In this document: positions 1 to 9,905 of the stretch, piece by piece
Layout of the letters: every line of letters begins with the position of its first letter
Position numbering within the stretch: the first letter of the stretch is position 1
DNA from: Oasisia sp. SBJ-2009
Lineage: Eukaryota > Annelida > Polychaeta > Sabellida > Siboglinidae
DNA length: 64,000 bases
NCBI GenBank assembly: GCA_964017155.1
Contig: OZ024858.1
Location: 30,388,187-30,452,186, forward strand
Direction: 5' to 3'
The notes under the pieces: generated by a model
The model's database searches: none
Seen by the model: the letters and a program-made list of their open reading frames with translations, nothing else
What the model was told of the DNA's origin: nothing
Position numbers and translations under genes: made by a program

Positions 1-467
1 CACGTGTGGCAGACAGGGTGACAGTGACGACCACCCACCAGTTCCCAGCCATGTCCGAGTGGCGAGGGATGGTGTTTCAGGGACGGGTGGCGCATTAGAT
101 ACACCAAGTAGTTGGCACAGGCTGTCTGCGTCTGGAGGGAGTCGGATAAATAATTTGTTCTTCCTTCTCTTCCACTTCGCGGCACAGGCCTCAGCTATGG
201 TGCTACTCTTGTTGTCGCCGTAGATGACATGTCGTGTGAACTCAAAGAGCTGCTCTACCTCAAGGTCAAGGCTCTCCGCACCGCGAGAGCTGCCGTCACG
301 CCACAGGGCTCTTCGCCACCTGGTCATACACGGACTTCTTACCCTTACCGTAGAACCTGAGTTGGCATCACACCCAGTCATACAGTAGCTGCATAATGCA
401 GTCTGCCATCTCATCAGTTACCAGGCATCGGAAGAATATCATCTCCTGGTTTCTCTTGATACAGAGC
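1..467 (-). pseudogene. C-terminal part of multi-copy family A protein, frameshifted
   Basis: Read on the minus strand, this stretch gives FYGKGKKSVYDQVAKSP, then after a frameshift FTRHVIYGDNKS and NKLFIRLPPDADSLCQLL, then in another frame YLVYLMRHPSLKHHPSPLGHGWEL. I know this series of motifs as the C-terminal half of an uncharacterised protein family found in many copies in invertebrate and some fish genomes. Its function is unknown to me. The N-terminal half of the same copy lies at 4728-5475, so the gene was split by the 468-4727 insertion. At least two frameshifts and an in-frame TGA (VA followed by stop) show it is dead. It runs off the left edge of the window. Family membership rests on memory of similar proteins; the splitting is read directly. 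Confidence 0.6.
447..467. repeat. Left copy of 21-bp target site duplication
   Basis: The 21 bases starting tggtttctct and ending acagagc are identical to 4728-4748. Removing 468-4748 restores a continuous reading of family A across the join (LCIKRN followed by QEMIFFRCLVTDEMADC). Confidence 0.8.
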
Positions 468-1108
468 CATGAAGATGAGATGCAACCACAAAATCGTGCA
501 CATTCCATACACCCATCATGTTACCACCCAAAGGTTGTGGTCAGCTGGACTGACAGTAAACGTACTGACCAGTCCATGTTGTATAAAGTGACCAACAGCA
601 CAGTGTGCTACTACAAATGGGGGGGGGGGTGTTAGTGCAAATTTGTTTAGGTACCCCCTCTAAAAGATGGAGATGGACTATCTGAGTGGGGAAATACCCG
701 TCTTTAGCCATCTGGTTGATGCTAACCCCCAAGTACATACTCCTTGAAAGTGTAACCCCTCAAAAAGGGTGGTTTTACCTTTAAAATGCACTCAAAATTA
801 AGATAATAATAGACAAAAACAGCATAAAACATTCCAGTTATCTGTATTCTGCAACAGACATGTAGTTATACACAGTACGTAGTGTGTATACATATTAGTG
901 AGGCACTACTGCCATAATATATGTATTTAACGTTCAAAATAACAGTAATTACAAACAGTCATTACCAACAGGTAATGACTGATTGGTGTATGTGCAGCAG
1001 CTGTGTGACTACTGCTTTCCTTGACTCAGGATGACATCCATAGCCTGGTTAAAGTCATCCAAAGTGACTGCTGCATTTGACGTTATATTGTTCAAATATA
1101 TTTTCAGA

Positions 1109-3746
1109 TTAACTATGTACATAAGTTTCTACTGGCAGCTTTCTGTAGTCCTTCATAAGGCGGAACAGATCACTAGTTTTGGGTAATGAAAGTGACGTGT
1201 CATGAGCGTAGCGAACCGCCATGTAGAGACGCTCTACTTTGGTGCCCTCATCAATGTCTGTCGCTGACATGTATTTCTCGACTTCAGCAGCTGATGTAAA
1301 TGGGCCACCCATAACCTCACTCTCCTATCCACTGCTATGTTAGCGATTTCTTTGTCATGCAGGCCTTGTTTTCTCAATTCCTGCTGTTTTCTGTTCCATG
1401 CCAAAATTATTTGTGGTATCTTGCCTCCTTTTCATACGATACACCCATAAGTCTTGAAAGACCCTGGCTGTCGCTGGTCAATCAGATCAGCTGCCTTTGC
1501 TTTTACTTGTGCTGAAGATGCACTGGCAAACTGCTTCGCTCCCCTGGTCGACAGCTCGTAATTCACAAAGCCAACACTCCGCTCAGCGGCTAAATTGTGG
1601 ATCGGTGCCTTCTCTAGCTTTTCTGTGTTCATGTGGGAAACAGAATACTTTGCAGTTTTATCACAGTTCCCAAAGCTAAATATGTTCCCCTTTTGCTTCT
1701 GGAAGCGAGCAGCCAGTTTGGGCAGAATCACCTCCAGGAGCTTTATCACTTGGGGTCGAAACGAGGCAGCTACCTTGACTATGGCGTCACATGTTTCCTG
1801 ATCGTACCTCGCGTGTTTAAATATCTCAGTGGACACAAATTTGAAGGCTGGCTCATCAACGTTCGAGAGTGTATATGCATCTGTGTCTAGCAACTCCTGG
1901 TACAGCTGCTGGAATGCTGGGATGATCTTGGTGTAGGTTGTATCAGCTGCCATGGTGAGTGACAAGAACGGTTCAACCAGATGTAGTCTAATGAGAGCTC
2001 CTGCACAGTACACGACTTTCAAGAAGTCCAAGTCCAAGAAGCATCTGACGATGCAGGCTAACTGGTTCGTGACATGTTCATATTCCTGCAAGAAAGATGC
2101 CACGTCATCCACATGATAGAGGCTAATTGCACACATTAGGGTCAAGCGATTGAAGCGCTCATCTTTTAGACTGACAGACTTGTTTTGTCGCGGCGCTATG
2201 TGGATATCAAATTCATTTGATTTATTCCATGGCTTATGGTCAAAGTCATGAGTGATGAGACGAGTCAGACAGTCAAGGGCTTGCTCGGTGATGCTTGTAG
2301 AAGATGTTGTTGCATTGCACAGAAGGTTTGAGTAGATCTTGTCCCTACCCAGCATGTTTTCTATTTCTAGCCACTGCTTTATGATAACCCTGTTAAACAT
2401 TAACGACGGGTGTACATTGCAGAACAGATGATCAGGGATGTACTCTGACTTTAGAGTTTCTGCTACAATCTCATCGACATTGAAGTTGTGTGCCGTCTGG
2501 TCTGTTATAACAAAGTCAATTTCTCAAAAAGATATTTAGATTTGACGCCACTTGCTGCCTCAAGGATATCGAGGCCTGCCACCTCGAGTGCAGCTAAGTT
2601 GCTTCTGGATTCAGAAGCAATGCTCAAGGTTGATAGTGCCCTGTACTTTCCATTCACAGTGATGCCCTGGACAGAAAATGACCCAGCACCTTGCTTCTTG
2701 GACCCATCGTCAGAATAGGTCACTACAATATGTTTGTTACTCTCTGAGTTCATGACTTTCTAACAATCTCATCTAATGCCAGTGCTTCTATGCTCTTGCC
2801 TGCTTGTCTGACGCTACTGGATTCAGGTAGGGTGTCCAAATCAATGACCTCTGGTTGGTGGTGCAGTATCCAAGTTCTTCCAAACATTTTATTGCCAACT
2901 GTGATGACGGCTGCTGCAGCTTGATGTTCAGACATGTGGTAGCAATTCTTTAATTTATCAACAGTTTTGTAAAATTCAGGTTGCACTTTCCTGATGCTCT
3001 CGCGGAGATGCCTGTATTTGGGAGGGAGTTCATCCTCTGGCTGAGTAACTGTAGCTGTAGACGATAGACGTCACTTCTTTCCACTCGTTTCAGCTATAGT
3101 GGTAGTAGTTGTAATAGATGTAGCAGGATCATCATCTTCATGACATGAGCTCTCTGAAAATGATTTATCTGTGTCATTATGCTGATCATCATCCTCCAAT
3201 TGCTCACTGTCTTCAAACGATGCAACTTGTTTCTTTTCCTTTTCGGCATATTCCCTTGTTTTGTGGAGTGATTGCATATCCCTTTTCCTGCATTCCATGC
3301 GTTTCATCCACATGCGATTGACAAAATCTTCGCAGTACATCTTTCGTTTAGTCGTCAGGTCTTGAAGAAATTCCCACTCCACGTCACTCGTTTTTTAAAC
3401 CATGTTTACGTTCAAGGTACTTGCGTACTACAGGGTCGTGACAGAAAATATCAAACAGTCCTTCGACTTTTATATTGAATGCTTCGGCTCTTTTGAAGAA
3501 ACTTTCATTTTGTCTCCGTTTCCGAGTTTGGATAAGAGTAGCAAATTCCCCATATAACTTCAAGATGTGTTTCTTGATGTGTCTACTGTGGATGGTGTAT
3601 AGGTTGCAGAATAGCCAGTGTTCTTCAATCAATTCTGCTAGCAGCCTCGCTGCCGCCTCTAGAGCGCTGTGCTTATCCAGCCTGATTTGGTCGAAGCAGA
3701 TACAACATGTTCTGAATAATGTCTTTGCCAGTAGGAAGTGTGCCAT
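1109..3746 (-). pseudogene. Family B: transposase-like protein, about 870 residues, frameshifted
   Basis: Six consecutive minus-strand reading frames align end to end without introns: 3746-3384, 3382-3071, 2986-2750, 2753-2505, about 2515-1432 and 1312-1109. Motifs in order are a basic N-terminal region, a highly acidic stretch, VVTYSDDGSKKQGAGSFSVQG, FVITDQTAHNFNVDEIVAE, LFCNVHPSLMFNR, HDFDHKPWN, PIHNLAAERSVGFVNYELS and MGGPFTSAAEVEKYM. Together they match an uncharacterised multi-copy family in invertebrates. The layout D(DG) - TD - CxxH - late E (AAERS) resembles the RNase H fold of hAT-like transposases; that is my inference. Frameshifts near 3390, 2510 and 1432 and between 1432 and 1312 mark it as inactive. 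Confidence 0.6.
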
Positions 3747-4727
3747 GGGTAAATTCAGCTTTCTCTACATTGCAGCACCAAGTGTTTTTTTCTGGCCTGT
3801 GATCTTGTGCAGCATGTGTCAGGAGCCATGCTTACTTAGCCTGCAAAGATATGATTCCTTTTTAAGCTATGCATTTAATGACCAGGACTACATTTGCTGG
3901 TAGTCTATTTTAAACAAACACTGGTGTGGCTTTGCTAAAAACTGTGAAAATCAATCCATAAATTTGCACAACATATCTATCAGATATCTTCATACCACAT
4001 GTTCTGCTAGAGGAACCACTGTTTTGCGGTTCTTCAACCATAAATTTGCAACTTAACTAATTATTGCTGTAAAAATGTGTTACAGTTAATACTTTACTAG
4101 TATAAGTAAGTTCTGCAAAATATATTTGTTCATGTCAATGTCTGATTGCACGGAAGGAAGCGGATTGCAACAGTAGATATGTATGTACTGAAGAAAATGT
4201 CTGTTGTGATGCAAATGGCAGCTTCCATAAGGACATTGATGCTGCCTCCTACTGGCATAAATAATCAGGGAGAGACCTCTATGAAATAAGTAATGAACTA
4301 TTGAACTTACCTTTAAAAAAAGAAAGCAGAAACATTCGATTTTTCAGGGCATCCAGCCATTTTGTTGTGGATTTATTAGAAATGTCCGTCCAAAACCAAT
4401 ACTCTAATATATTTTCTCCAGTTTTTATTAATAAACAGGCTATAAAATCAACATAGAATAATATATTGATAAACTGGAAGTTGTTCCTGTAAGGGGTATT
4501 CATGTAGGTTTTTCAAACAATAATTGATTTGCTTTTATAGTGATAATGCACACTGAAACTCTGTTGAACAACAACAATAACACATTGTTAAACCATTTTT
4601 TTACCACATTTTAATGGGCTTGACCTTCAGAGGGTGTGTGCAGGGGGGTTAGCATAAGATAATTGGCAAATATTTTGTAGTTTTGCACTCAGGTATAATA
4701 TATCCATGTTTTTAGGGGTGTATTTCA
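3747..4727. other. Leader part of the 4.26-kb insertion, no gene seen
   Basis: AT-rich sequence upstream of family B. I find no domain-bearing reading frame; the minus-strand frame at 4503-4279 has no recognisable motif. Confidence 0.5.
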
Positions 4728-4748
4728 TGGTTTCTCTTGATACAGAGC
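4728..4748. repeat. Right copy of 21-bp target site duplication
   Basis: Identical to 447-467 and lies at the other end of the 4.26-kb insertion. Confidence 0.8.
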
Positions 4749-5475
4749 ATACCAGGCAGTTGCTGTGAGATGACCGCTATCGTGACATAGGCATCTGTAT
4801 CAGCGGCATCAATGACAACAGTATATATAACTTGACTCGCGTAGAACTGTGTAAGCGGAGAAGACAGTGTCAGTGATAGTAGTCAAAGCTGTAGTTCTGC
4901 ATCGGTTGCTGGGTTGACACGTTGATGCAGTGTGAACCAACTGAATAGATAATCTCTGCATCAACACTCAATGCTAGGTCGGTCAGGTAGCTGCATATCA
5001 AATTTTGCAGTCGCCCCTTGTTGCTGACGCTACACAGCAGTGTTTTGAACACTCTCGCACAGGGGAAAGGGTCTGCCAATTTCATGTAGGAGTTGGGGAC
5101 GTGTTTTACCCTGCATCCGCATGTCTCGCTTGTCGTCTTTAGTCGAGTATGCTGTGTTGTACTGGTCGTTCACACAGATGATGCGGTCAGCATCGCCATG
5201 GCGGGCAAGGATGATGGAAGACACCTTGTGTACGTAGTCCAACCACTTGTATGGAGTGCCATCATGCGTCTGCCGATCTTCTGCTGTTGGAGTTGCCGTA
5301 CTCCAGATCAGGCCCATGTCGACGAGAGTGACGTAGGGTTCCTGCAGGTCTACGTATTGCAGAGAGAGCTTCTGAATGAGTTGCTCTTTTGCGTCTTCCT
5401 GCGTTGGAGTTGAATAAGGCTATACACTCCTCGATAACACGATGTTCCAGCAACTGGGGCAGATCCACAAGTTGA
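4728..5475 (-). pseudogene. N-terminal part of family A protein, frameshifted
   Basis: Minus-strand frames follow each other: LPQLLEHRVIEECIALFN (5468-5262), MGLIWSTATPTAEDRQ and DADRIICVNDQYNTAYSTKD (5317-5030), FPCARVFKTLLCSVSNKGRL and VDAEIIYSVGSHCINVST (5085-4870), then VVIDAADTDAYVTIAV and PGMLCIKRN (about 4830-4730). These are consecutive conserved blocks of family A, whose C-terminal blocks continue at 467-1. At least three frame changes make it a pseudogene. The start of the protein is missing, because the copy ends at an AT repeat near 5490. No enzymatic function is known to me. Confidence 0.6.
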
Positions 5476-5489
5476 CTGACCTAAATAAT

Positions 5490-5967
5490 AATATATATAT
5501 ATATATATATAGCCCAGCTAAATACAGCGCACATTAAAATATACACTGGATTTCTTTTCAGAGGGGTCATCATACACACAATCGTACAGGGATACAATAT
5601 TAAATGATGTAAAATAGTAAAATACATGATACAACAGACATAAAATATAAATTAAATTTAGGTTAATAAATAAAATCGACAGTATGACACAAACGTGGTA
5701 TAACTGCGAGGTAAACTATCTTCAGCGCAGTTTGCTAAAATATTCTATATAAAATTGTTAAAACACGTTTTACATTTATGTTTGAACTCTGTAGGTTTGG
5801 CTGGTTTTGACAGAGGTACTTAGAGTATTGAACAGCACAGCTCCTTCATAGCAAAACAGGTTCTTAGCTGCATGATTGCTGACCCGTGGTACAAACAGAT
5901 TGGAATTAGCGTTTCGTGTCGAGTAGGTGTGAAAGTCTTTTGATAACAGACAGAGAGACAGGCATGT
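5490..5967 (-). mobile_element. 3' end of a non-LTR retrotransposon, with (AT)n tail
   Basis: The minus strand encodes HTYSTRNANSNLFVPRVS, then NLFCYEGAVLFNTLSTSVK. This matches the C-terminal signature of LINE ORF2 proteins (Y-S-R-N...L..P.V.....G...F.Y.GA.LFN.LP). The coding end lies near 5776. About 290 bases of AT-rich 3' UTR follow, then an alternating AT tail at 5490-5511. The reading frame stays open upstream into the 36-bp minisatellite at 5968, so the array abuts or replaced the rest of ORF2. This is an inactive remnant. Confidence 0.65.
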
Positions 5968-7126
5968 CATGGACGTCGACCTGGTTGTTGCTGCTCCTGT
6001 GGTCATGGACGTCCACCTTGCTATTGCTGCTCCTGTGGTCATGGACGTCGACCTCGTTGTTGCTGCTCCTGTGGTCTTAGACGTCCACCTTGCTGTTGCT
6101 GCTCCTGTGGTCATGGACGTCCACCTGGTTGTTGCTGCTCCTGTGGTCTTAGACGTCCACCTTGCTGTTGCTGCTCCTGTGGTCATGGACGTCGACCTGG
6201 TCGTTGCTGCTATGGTCTTGGATGTCCACCTCATTGTTGCTGCTCCTGTGGTGTTAGACGTCCACCTCGTTGTTGCGACTCCTGTGGTCATGGACGTCCA
6301 CCTTGTTGTTGCTGCTCCTGTGGTCGTGGATGCCCACCTCGTTGTTGCTGCTCCTGTGGTCATGGACGTCCACCTTGTTGTTGCTGCTCCTGTGGTCGTG
6401 GATGCCCACCTCGTTGTTGCTGCTCCTGTGGTCATGGACGTCCACCTTGTTGTTGCTGCTCCTGTGGTCGTGGATGCCCACCTCGTTGTTGCTGCTCCTG
6501 TGGTCATGGACGTCCACCTTGTTTTTGCTGCTCCTGTGGTCTTGGATGTCCACCTGGTTGTTGCTGCTCCTGTGGTCTTGGATGTCCACCTGGTTGTTAC
6601 TGCTCCTGTGGTCATGGACGTCCACCTTGTTGTTGCTGCTCCTGTGGTCTTGGATGTCCACCTGGTTGTTGCTGCTCCTGTGGTTGTGGATGTCCACCTG
6701 GTTGTTACTGCTCCTGTGGTCGTGGAAGTCCACCTGGTTGTTGCTGCTCCTGTGGTTGTGGATGTCCACCTGGTTGTTGCTGCTCCTGTGGTTGTGGATG
6801 TCCACCTTGTTGTTGCTGCTCCTGTGGTCTTGGATGTCCACCTGGTTGTTGCTGCTCCTGTGGTTGTGGATGTCCACCTGGTTGTTGCTGCTCCTGTGGT
6901 CATGGACGTCCACCTGGTTGTTGCTGCTCCTGTGTTCTTGGACGTCCATCTGGTTGTTGCTGCTCCTGTGGTTGTGGATGTCCACCTGGTTGTTGCTGCT
7001 CCTGTGTTCTTGGACGTCCATCTAGTTGTTGCTGCTCTTGTGGTTGTAGATGTCCACCTCGTTGCTGCTGCTCCTGTGGTCATGGACGTCCACCTGGTTG
7101 TTGCTGCTCCTGTGGTCATGGAAACC
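5968..7126. repeat. 36-bp minisatellite, array I (about 32 copies)
   Basis: The unit is atggacgtccacctggttgt followed by tgctgctcctgtggtc, with variants. Period 36 is a multiple of three, so long frames stay open in several phases on both strands: VVAAPVVMDVHL, LLLLLWSWTSTW, TTGAATTRWTSM and RSSNNQVDVHDH. A 72-bp higher-order unit alternating 'gtcatggacgtcc' and 'gtcgtggatgccc' repeats at about 6290-6510. These frames reflect repeat periodicity rather than genes. The same unit returns at 12485-13478. Confidence 0.9.
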
Positions 7127-7373
7127 ACTAGGTAGCGCCATGCAGCAGATGTTTTCCTAAATCGAGCTCGGAGTTACAGCGAAAAATACACAAAAACTAT
7201 GGACTAAGACATTAATGCCGATCGACTGATGAGAACATTCAACATAGCAAGTGGCGACATGTGCTATTAACCATACAACTGGTAAGAAACTGCCACCGAA
7301 CACTTGCACTTGTCCACGATACTATGATAGTCGATAGTCACATTATCGCCCACTGCACCACGCCACCACGACC

Positions 7374-7890
7374 ATGCCGTCCCAGAAAATCAAACAGAAA
7401 TCGAGAGAAAGAAAGGAGGACCGCGATGCGATCCCAATCGTGGACACGGACACATTGGCCATGACAGTCATCGAACTGTTTGGTGACCCTCGTGTAGCAG
7501 CAAAGCTTAAAAAGGCTTTGTACCCACAGGAACTGGTCGACAAACTCGATTACCTGACGAAACGAGTCTCTGCGCTAACAGAAAATCTGAGGGAGCGCGA
7601 TGAAAGAATAAAACAACTGGAAAAGAAAGTGGAAACACTGGAGCTTGATTCCGACAAAGTAGAACAATACTCGCGGCGCTCGAACCACAGGTTCAGTGGA
7701 ATTCATGAAGCCGACAACGATGTCGAAGACACTACGGAAAAGATCCTACAAATTATCAACGATGACATGGAAGTGCCAGTGTCTAGAGACCAAGTTGAAC
7801 GGAGCCATCGCCTTGGACCCAAGGTGGACAGAAATGGTAAAGCCAGACAAAGAAACATCATAATAAGATTCAACAGAGAAAGCGTGAGAT
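7374..7890 (+). pseudogene. LINE ORF1 protein (coiled coil plus RRM-like), truncated
   Basis: Starts at ATG 7374 (accATGCCG). Residues about 50-105 form a strong heptad-rich helix (KRVSALTENLRERDERIKQL). Next come VEQYSRRSNHRFSGI, then TTEKILQIINDDMEVPVSRD, VERSHRLGPK and RNIIIRFNRESVR, the order seen in ORF1 proteins of L1- and CR1-type LINEs. These proteins bind element RNA. The match ends near 7890, where the sequence switches to inverted ORF2; the nominal stop at 8018 lies in that foreign part. The lost C-terminus makes it non-functional. Confidence 0.65.
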
Positions 7891-9905
7891 GCCGAATGAC
7901 TGTTCAAGTCGAGTCATCAACAATTCATGCACGACTGAATCAAACGCGGCCGACAAATCAAGCATTACAAGAATTGTTGTACATTTCTTGTCCAGTGTCT
8001 CGGCAATGTCATTCTTGACACGGAGTAACGCTGTTTCAGTGGAGTGGCCACGACGGTATGCCGCCTGAAAAGGGTCGTGCAGTGCGTGTTCATCAATGTG
8101 CATATTAAGTTGTTTTGCGACGACTCTTTCAACCAATTTTGATATAAATGGCAAGTTCGACACAGGCCGGTAGTTGTTCAAAATGTCTTTGTCCCACGTA
8201 GGTTTTTTCAGGAGTGGTTTAACAATTGCATGCTTGAAGTCAGCAGGGACATGCGATGATGTAAGAGACGCATTTATCATAACAGTGATTACTGGAACTA
8301 ACTCAGCAGAACACCGCTTTAGAAGCCTCGTCGGTATTGGATCTAATTCACATGACTTAACCGGAACGGATGTAACTAATCGCTCAACGTCCAATTCACT
8401 GACAGTCTCAAAAGCAGACTAGTGGGACACCACCGAATGCAATGTCGTTGTTCATACCTGCCAACGTAATGTCTGGATGATCTTCCCCACAGTCGACATT
8501 GTCATCCCGGATATTACACCCTTTCTCAATGAAGTGATCACCAAATCGCTGCGCCATGACAGCCGGACACACATGCGATGGCATTGCTGTTACACCACCA
8601 TTTCCCATGAGGTTCTTTGTAATGCGAAATAGTTGTTTTTGGTCATTCTTGCATTTGGCAATCTTTGTCGTATAGTAGTTTTTCTTCGCATTAACCAGCA
8701 TGTTGTTGAAGACTACGCATTGAACACGATACGCCTGCCGATGTACCTCAAGACGGGTTTGCAGCCACTTGTGCTCAGTTCGCCGTCGACGCTGTTTCTC
8801 GTCCCGGAGCTCATCAGTGTACCACGGACAATCCGGTCGCAATGTTATGGTCATCGTCCACTGCGGGGCATGGTTGTCAACAAGGCGACGTAACCCATCA
8901 TTGTATGCGGCAACCATGTCACCAACAGACGCAGCACAGTTTATCTCGTCATGCAAAGAGACAATGTCACGTTTAAACTCCTGAAGACAGATATGATGCA
9001 AAAGCCGTAAAACTACCTCTTTACGCATTCGTGCAGGCTTTGCAGCATTTACACAAAACATGATGGCCATGTGGTCACCGGATATATTCCCATGCGTGTC
9101 ACATATGCACGGGTCGTAAACACTCGGTTGTGAAGTAACCATTGCGGTGTTGTTTCGAACGATAACAACATCCAGGAGGTGACCTTTATTGTGCGTGGCA
9201 TCTGTGACTAACTGGCGCATGTCCCGGTCAGAGAGCATCTCCGAGAAACGCCGTGCATCAGGATCTGCTACAATGTCAAGATGGAAATTCACATCACCGG
9301 TAGTAACGATGTCATGTGGGTCCAGCATCACGGTGTCCAAGTATGTTGACCATTGCTCAAAGAAAATATTCTTTGTGAAGCCATTCCGTTTAGACGGTGG
9401 AGGGCGATATATCACTCCCAATCTGAATTTGAATTTGGCATCACGTGTTGTAATATAATAGTCAGCATGTTCGAAGTGGGTGAAGTTAACACTTGACCTC
9501 ACACTCTCAACTTGGACTTGTACATTAGGCCCACGCCACCGCCGCGGTTTAGGGCAGGGCTTAACGGTGCGTCAAACTTGTAGCGTGGAGTATGTAGAAA
9601 TGTGTAGCCAGATGGCACAAGTTCTTTTATCACGTAATTGTCAGTGTCGACCCCAAGCCAGGTTTCTGTCAACGCTAATATATCAATGTCCCTGGAAATG
9701 ACCAGGTCAGCCAGCGATGTAGCCTTATTTCGAACTGACTGAGCATTCAGACAACACACTGTCAGTGGAACGCCACATGTATACTGTTTACTACATATAC
9801 TCATTAAGTGACGTACTCTAGGTACGGGCTTAGCAGTTGCTGTTGGTCGTGAAGATACAATTACACGTATCGGTCGTTGTTTACGTGCACCCCCACGACA
9901 ACCTC
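7885..9905 (-). pseudogene. LINE ORF2 fragment: endonuclease and partial reverse transcriptase
   Basis: On the minus strand from about 9905: GGARKQRPIRVIVSSRP, then VCCLNAQSVRNKATSLADLV, DILALTETWL and SALNRGGGVGLMYKSKL. After a frameshift near 9500 come FRLGVIYRPPPS, TTGDVNFHLD and ISGDHMAIMF (endonuclease). After another near 8400 come NYRPVSNLPFISKLVE, DPFQAAYRRGHSTETALL and [19 protein letters not shown] (reverse transcriptase fingers and palm). It stops before the catalytic YADD box. The layout matches L2/CR1-group ORF2. The LINE at 57592-63404 shares its VTDATHN block, so both belong to the same broad group. Inactive. Confidence 0.75.

Larger units (their letters stand above)
468..4727 (-). 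mobile_element. 4.26-kb insertion carrying family B, flanked by 21-bp direct repeats
   Basis: The segment interrupts family A at one point and is bounded by a perfect 21-bp direct repeat at 447-467 and 4728-4748. It carries the intronless family B coding region (3746 down to 1109, minus strand). I see no clear terminal inverted repeats: one end starts catgaagatg and the other ends gtatttca. A duplication this long is typical of target-primed reverse transcription rather than cut-and-paste transposition, yet the coding region resembles an RNase H-type transposase. Either the element was retroposed or it moves in a way I do not recognise. Confidence 0.65.
7127..9905. mobile_element. L2/CR1-like LINE fragment with ORF1 and inverted ORF2
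   Basis: Plus-strand 5' leader (about 7127-7373) and ORF1 (7374 to about 7890) meet, near 7885-7895, a minus-strand ORF2 fragment (about 9905 to 7885). ORF2 covers the endonuclease and the first half of the reverse transcriptase. The two ORFs face each other, so part of the element has been inverted. The 3' end of the element is absent here. Confidence 0.65.

Noticed and set aside
5969..7135. Long open frames of 388 and 450 codons as a repeat-rich protein
   Set aside because: The unit length is a multiple of three and several frames on both strands stay open equally, so openness follows from periodicity. No start context, signal peptide or splice sites support it.
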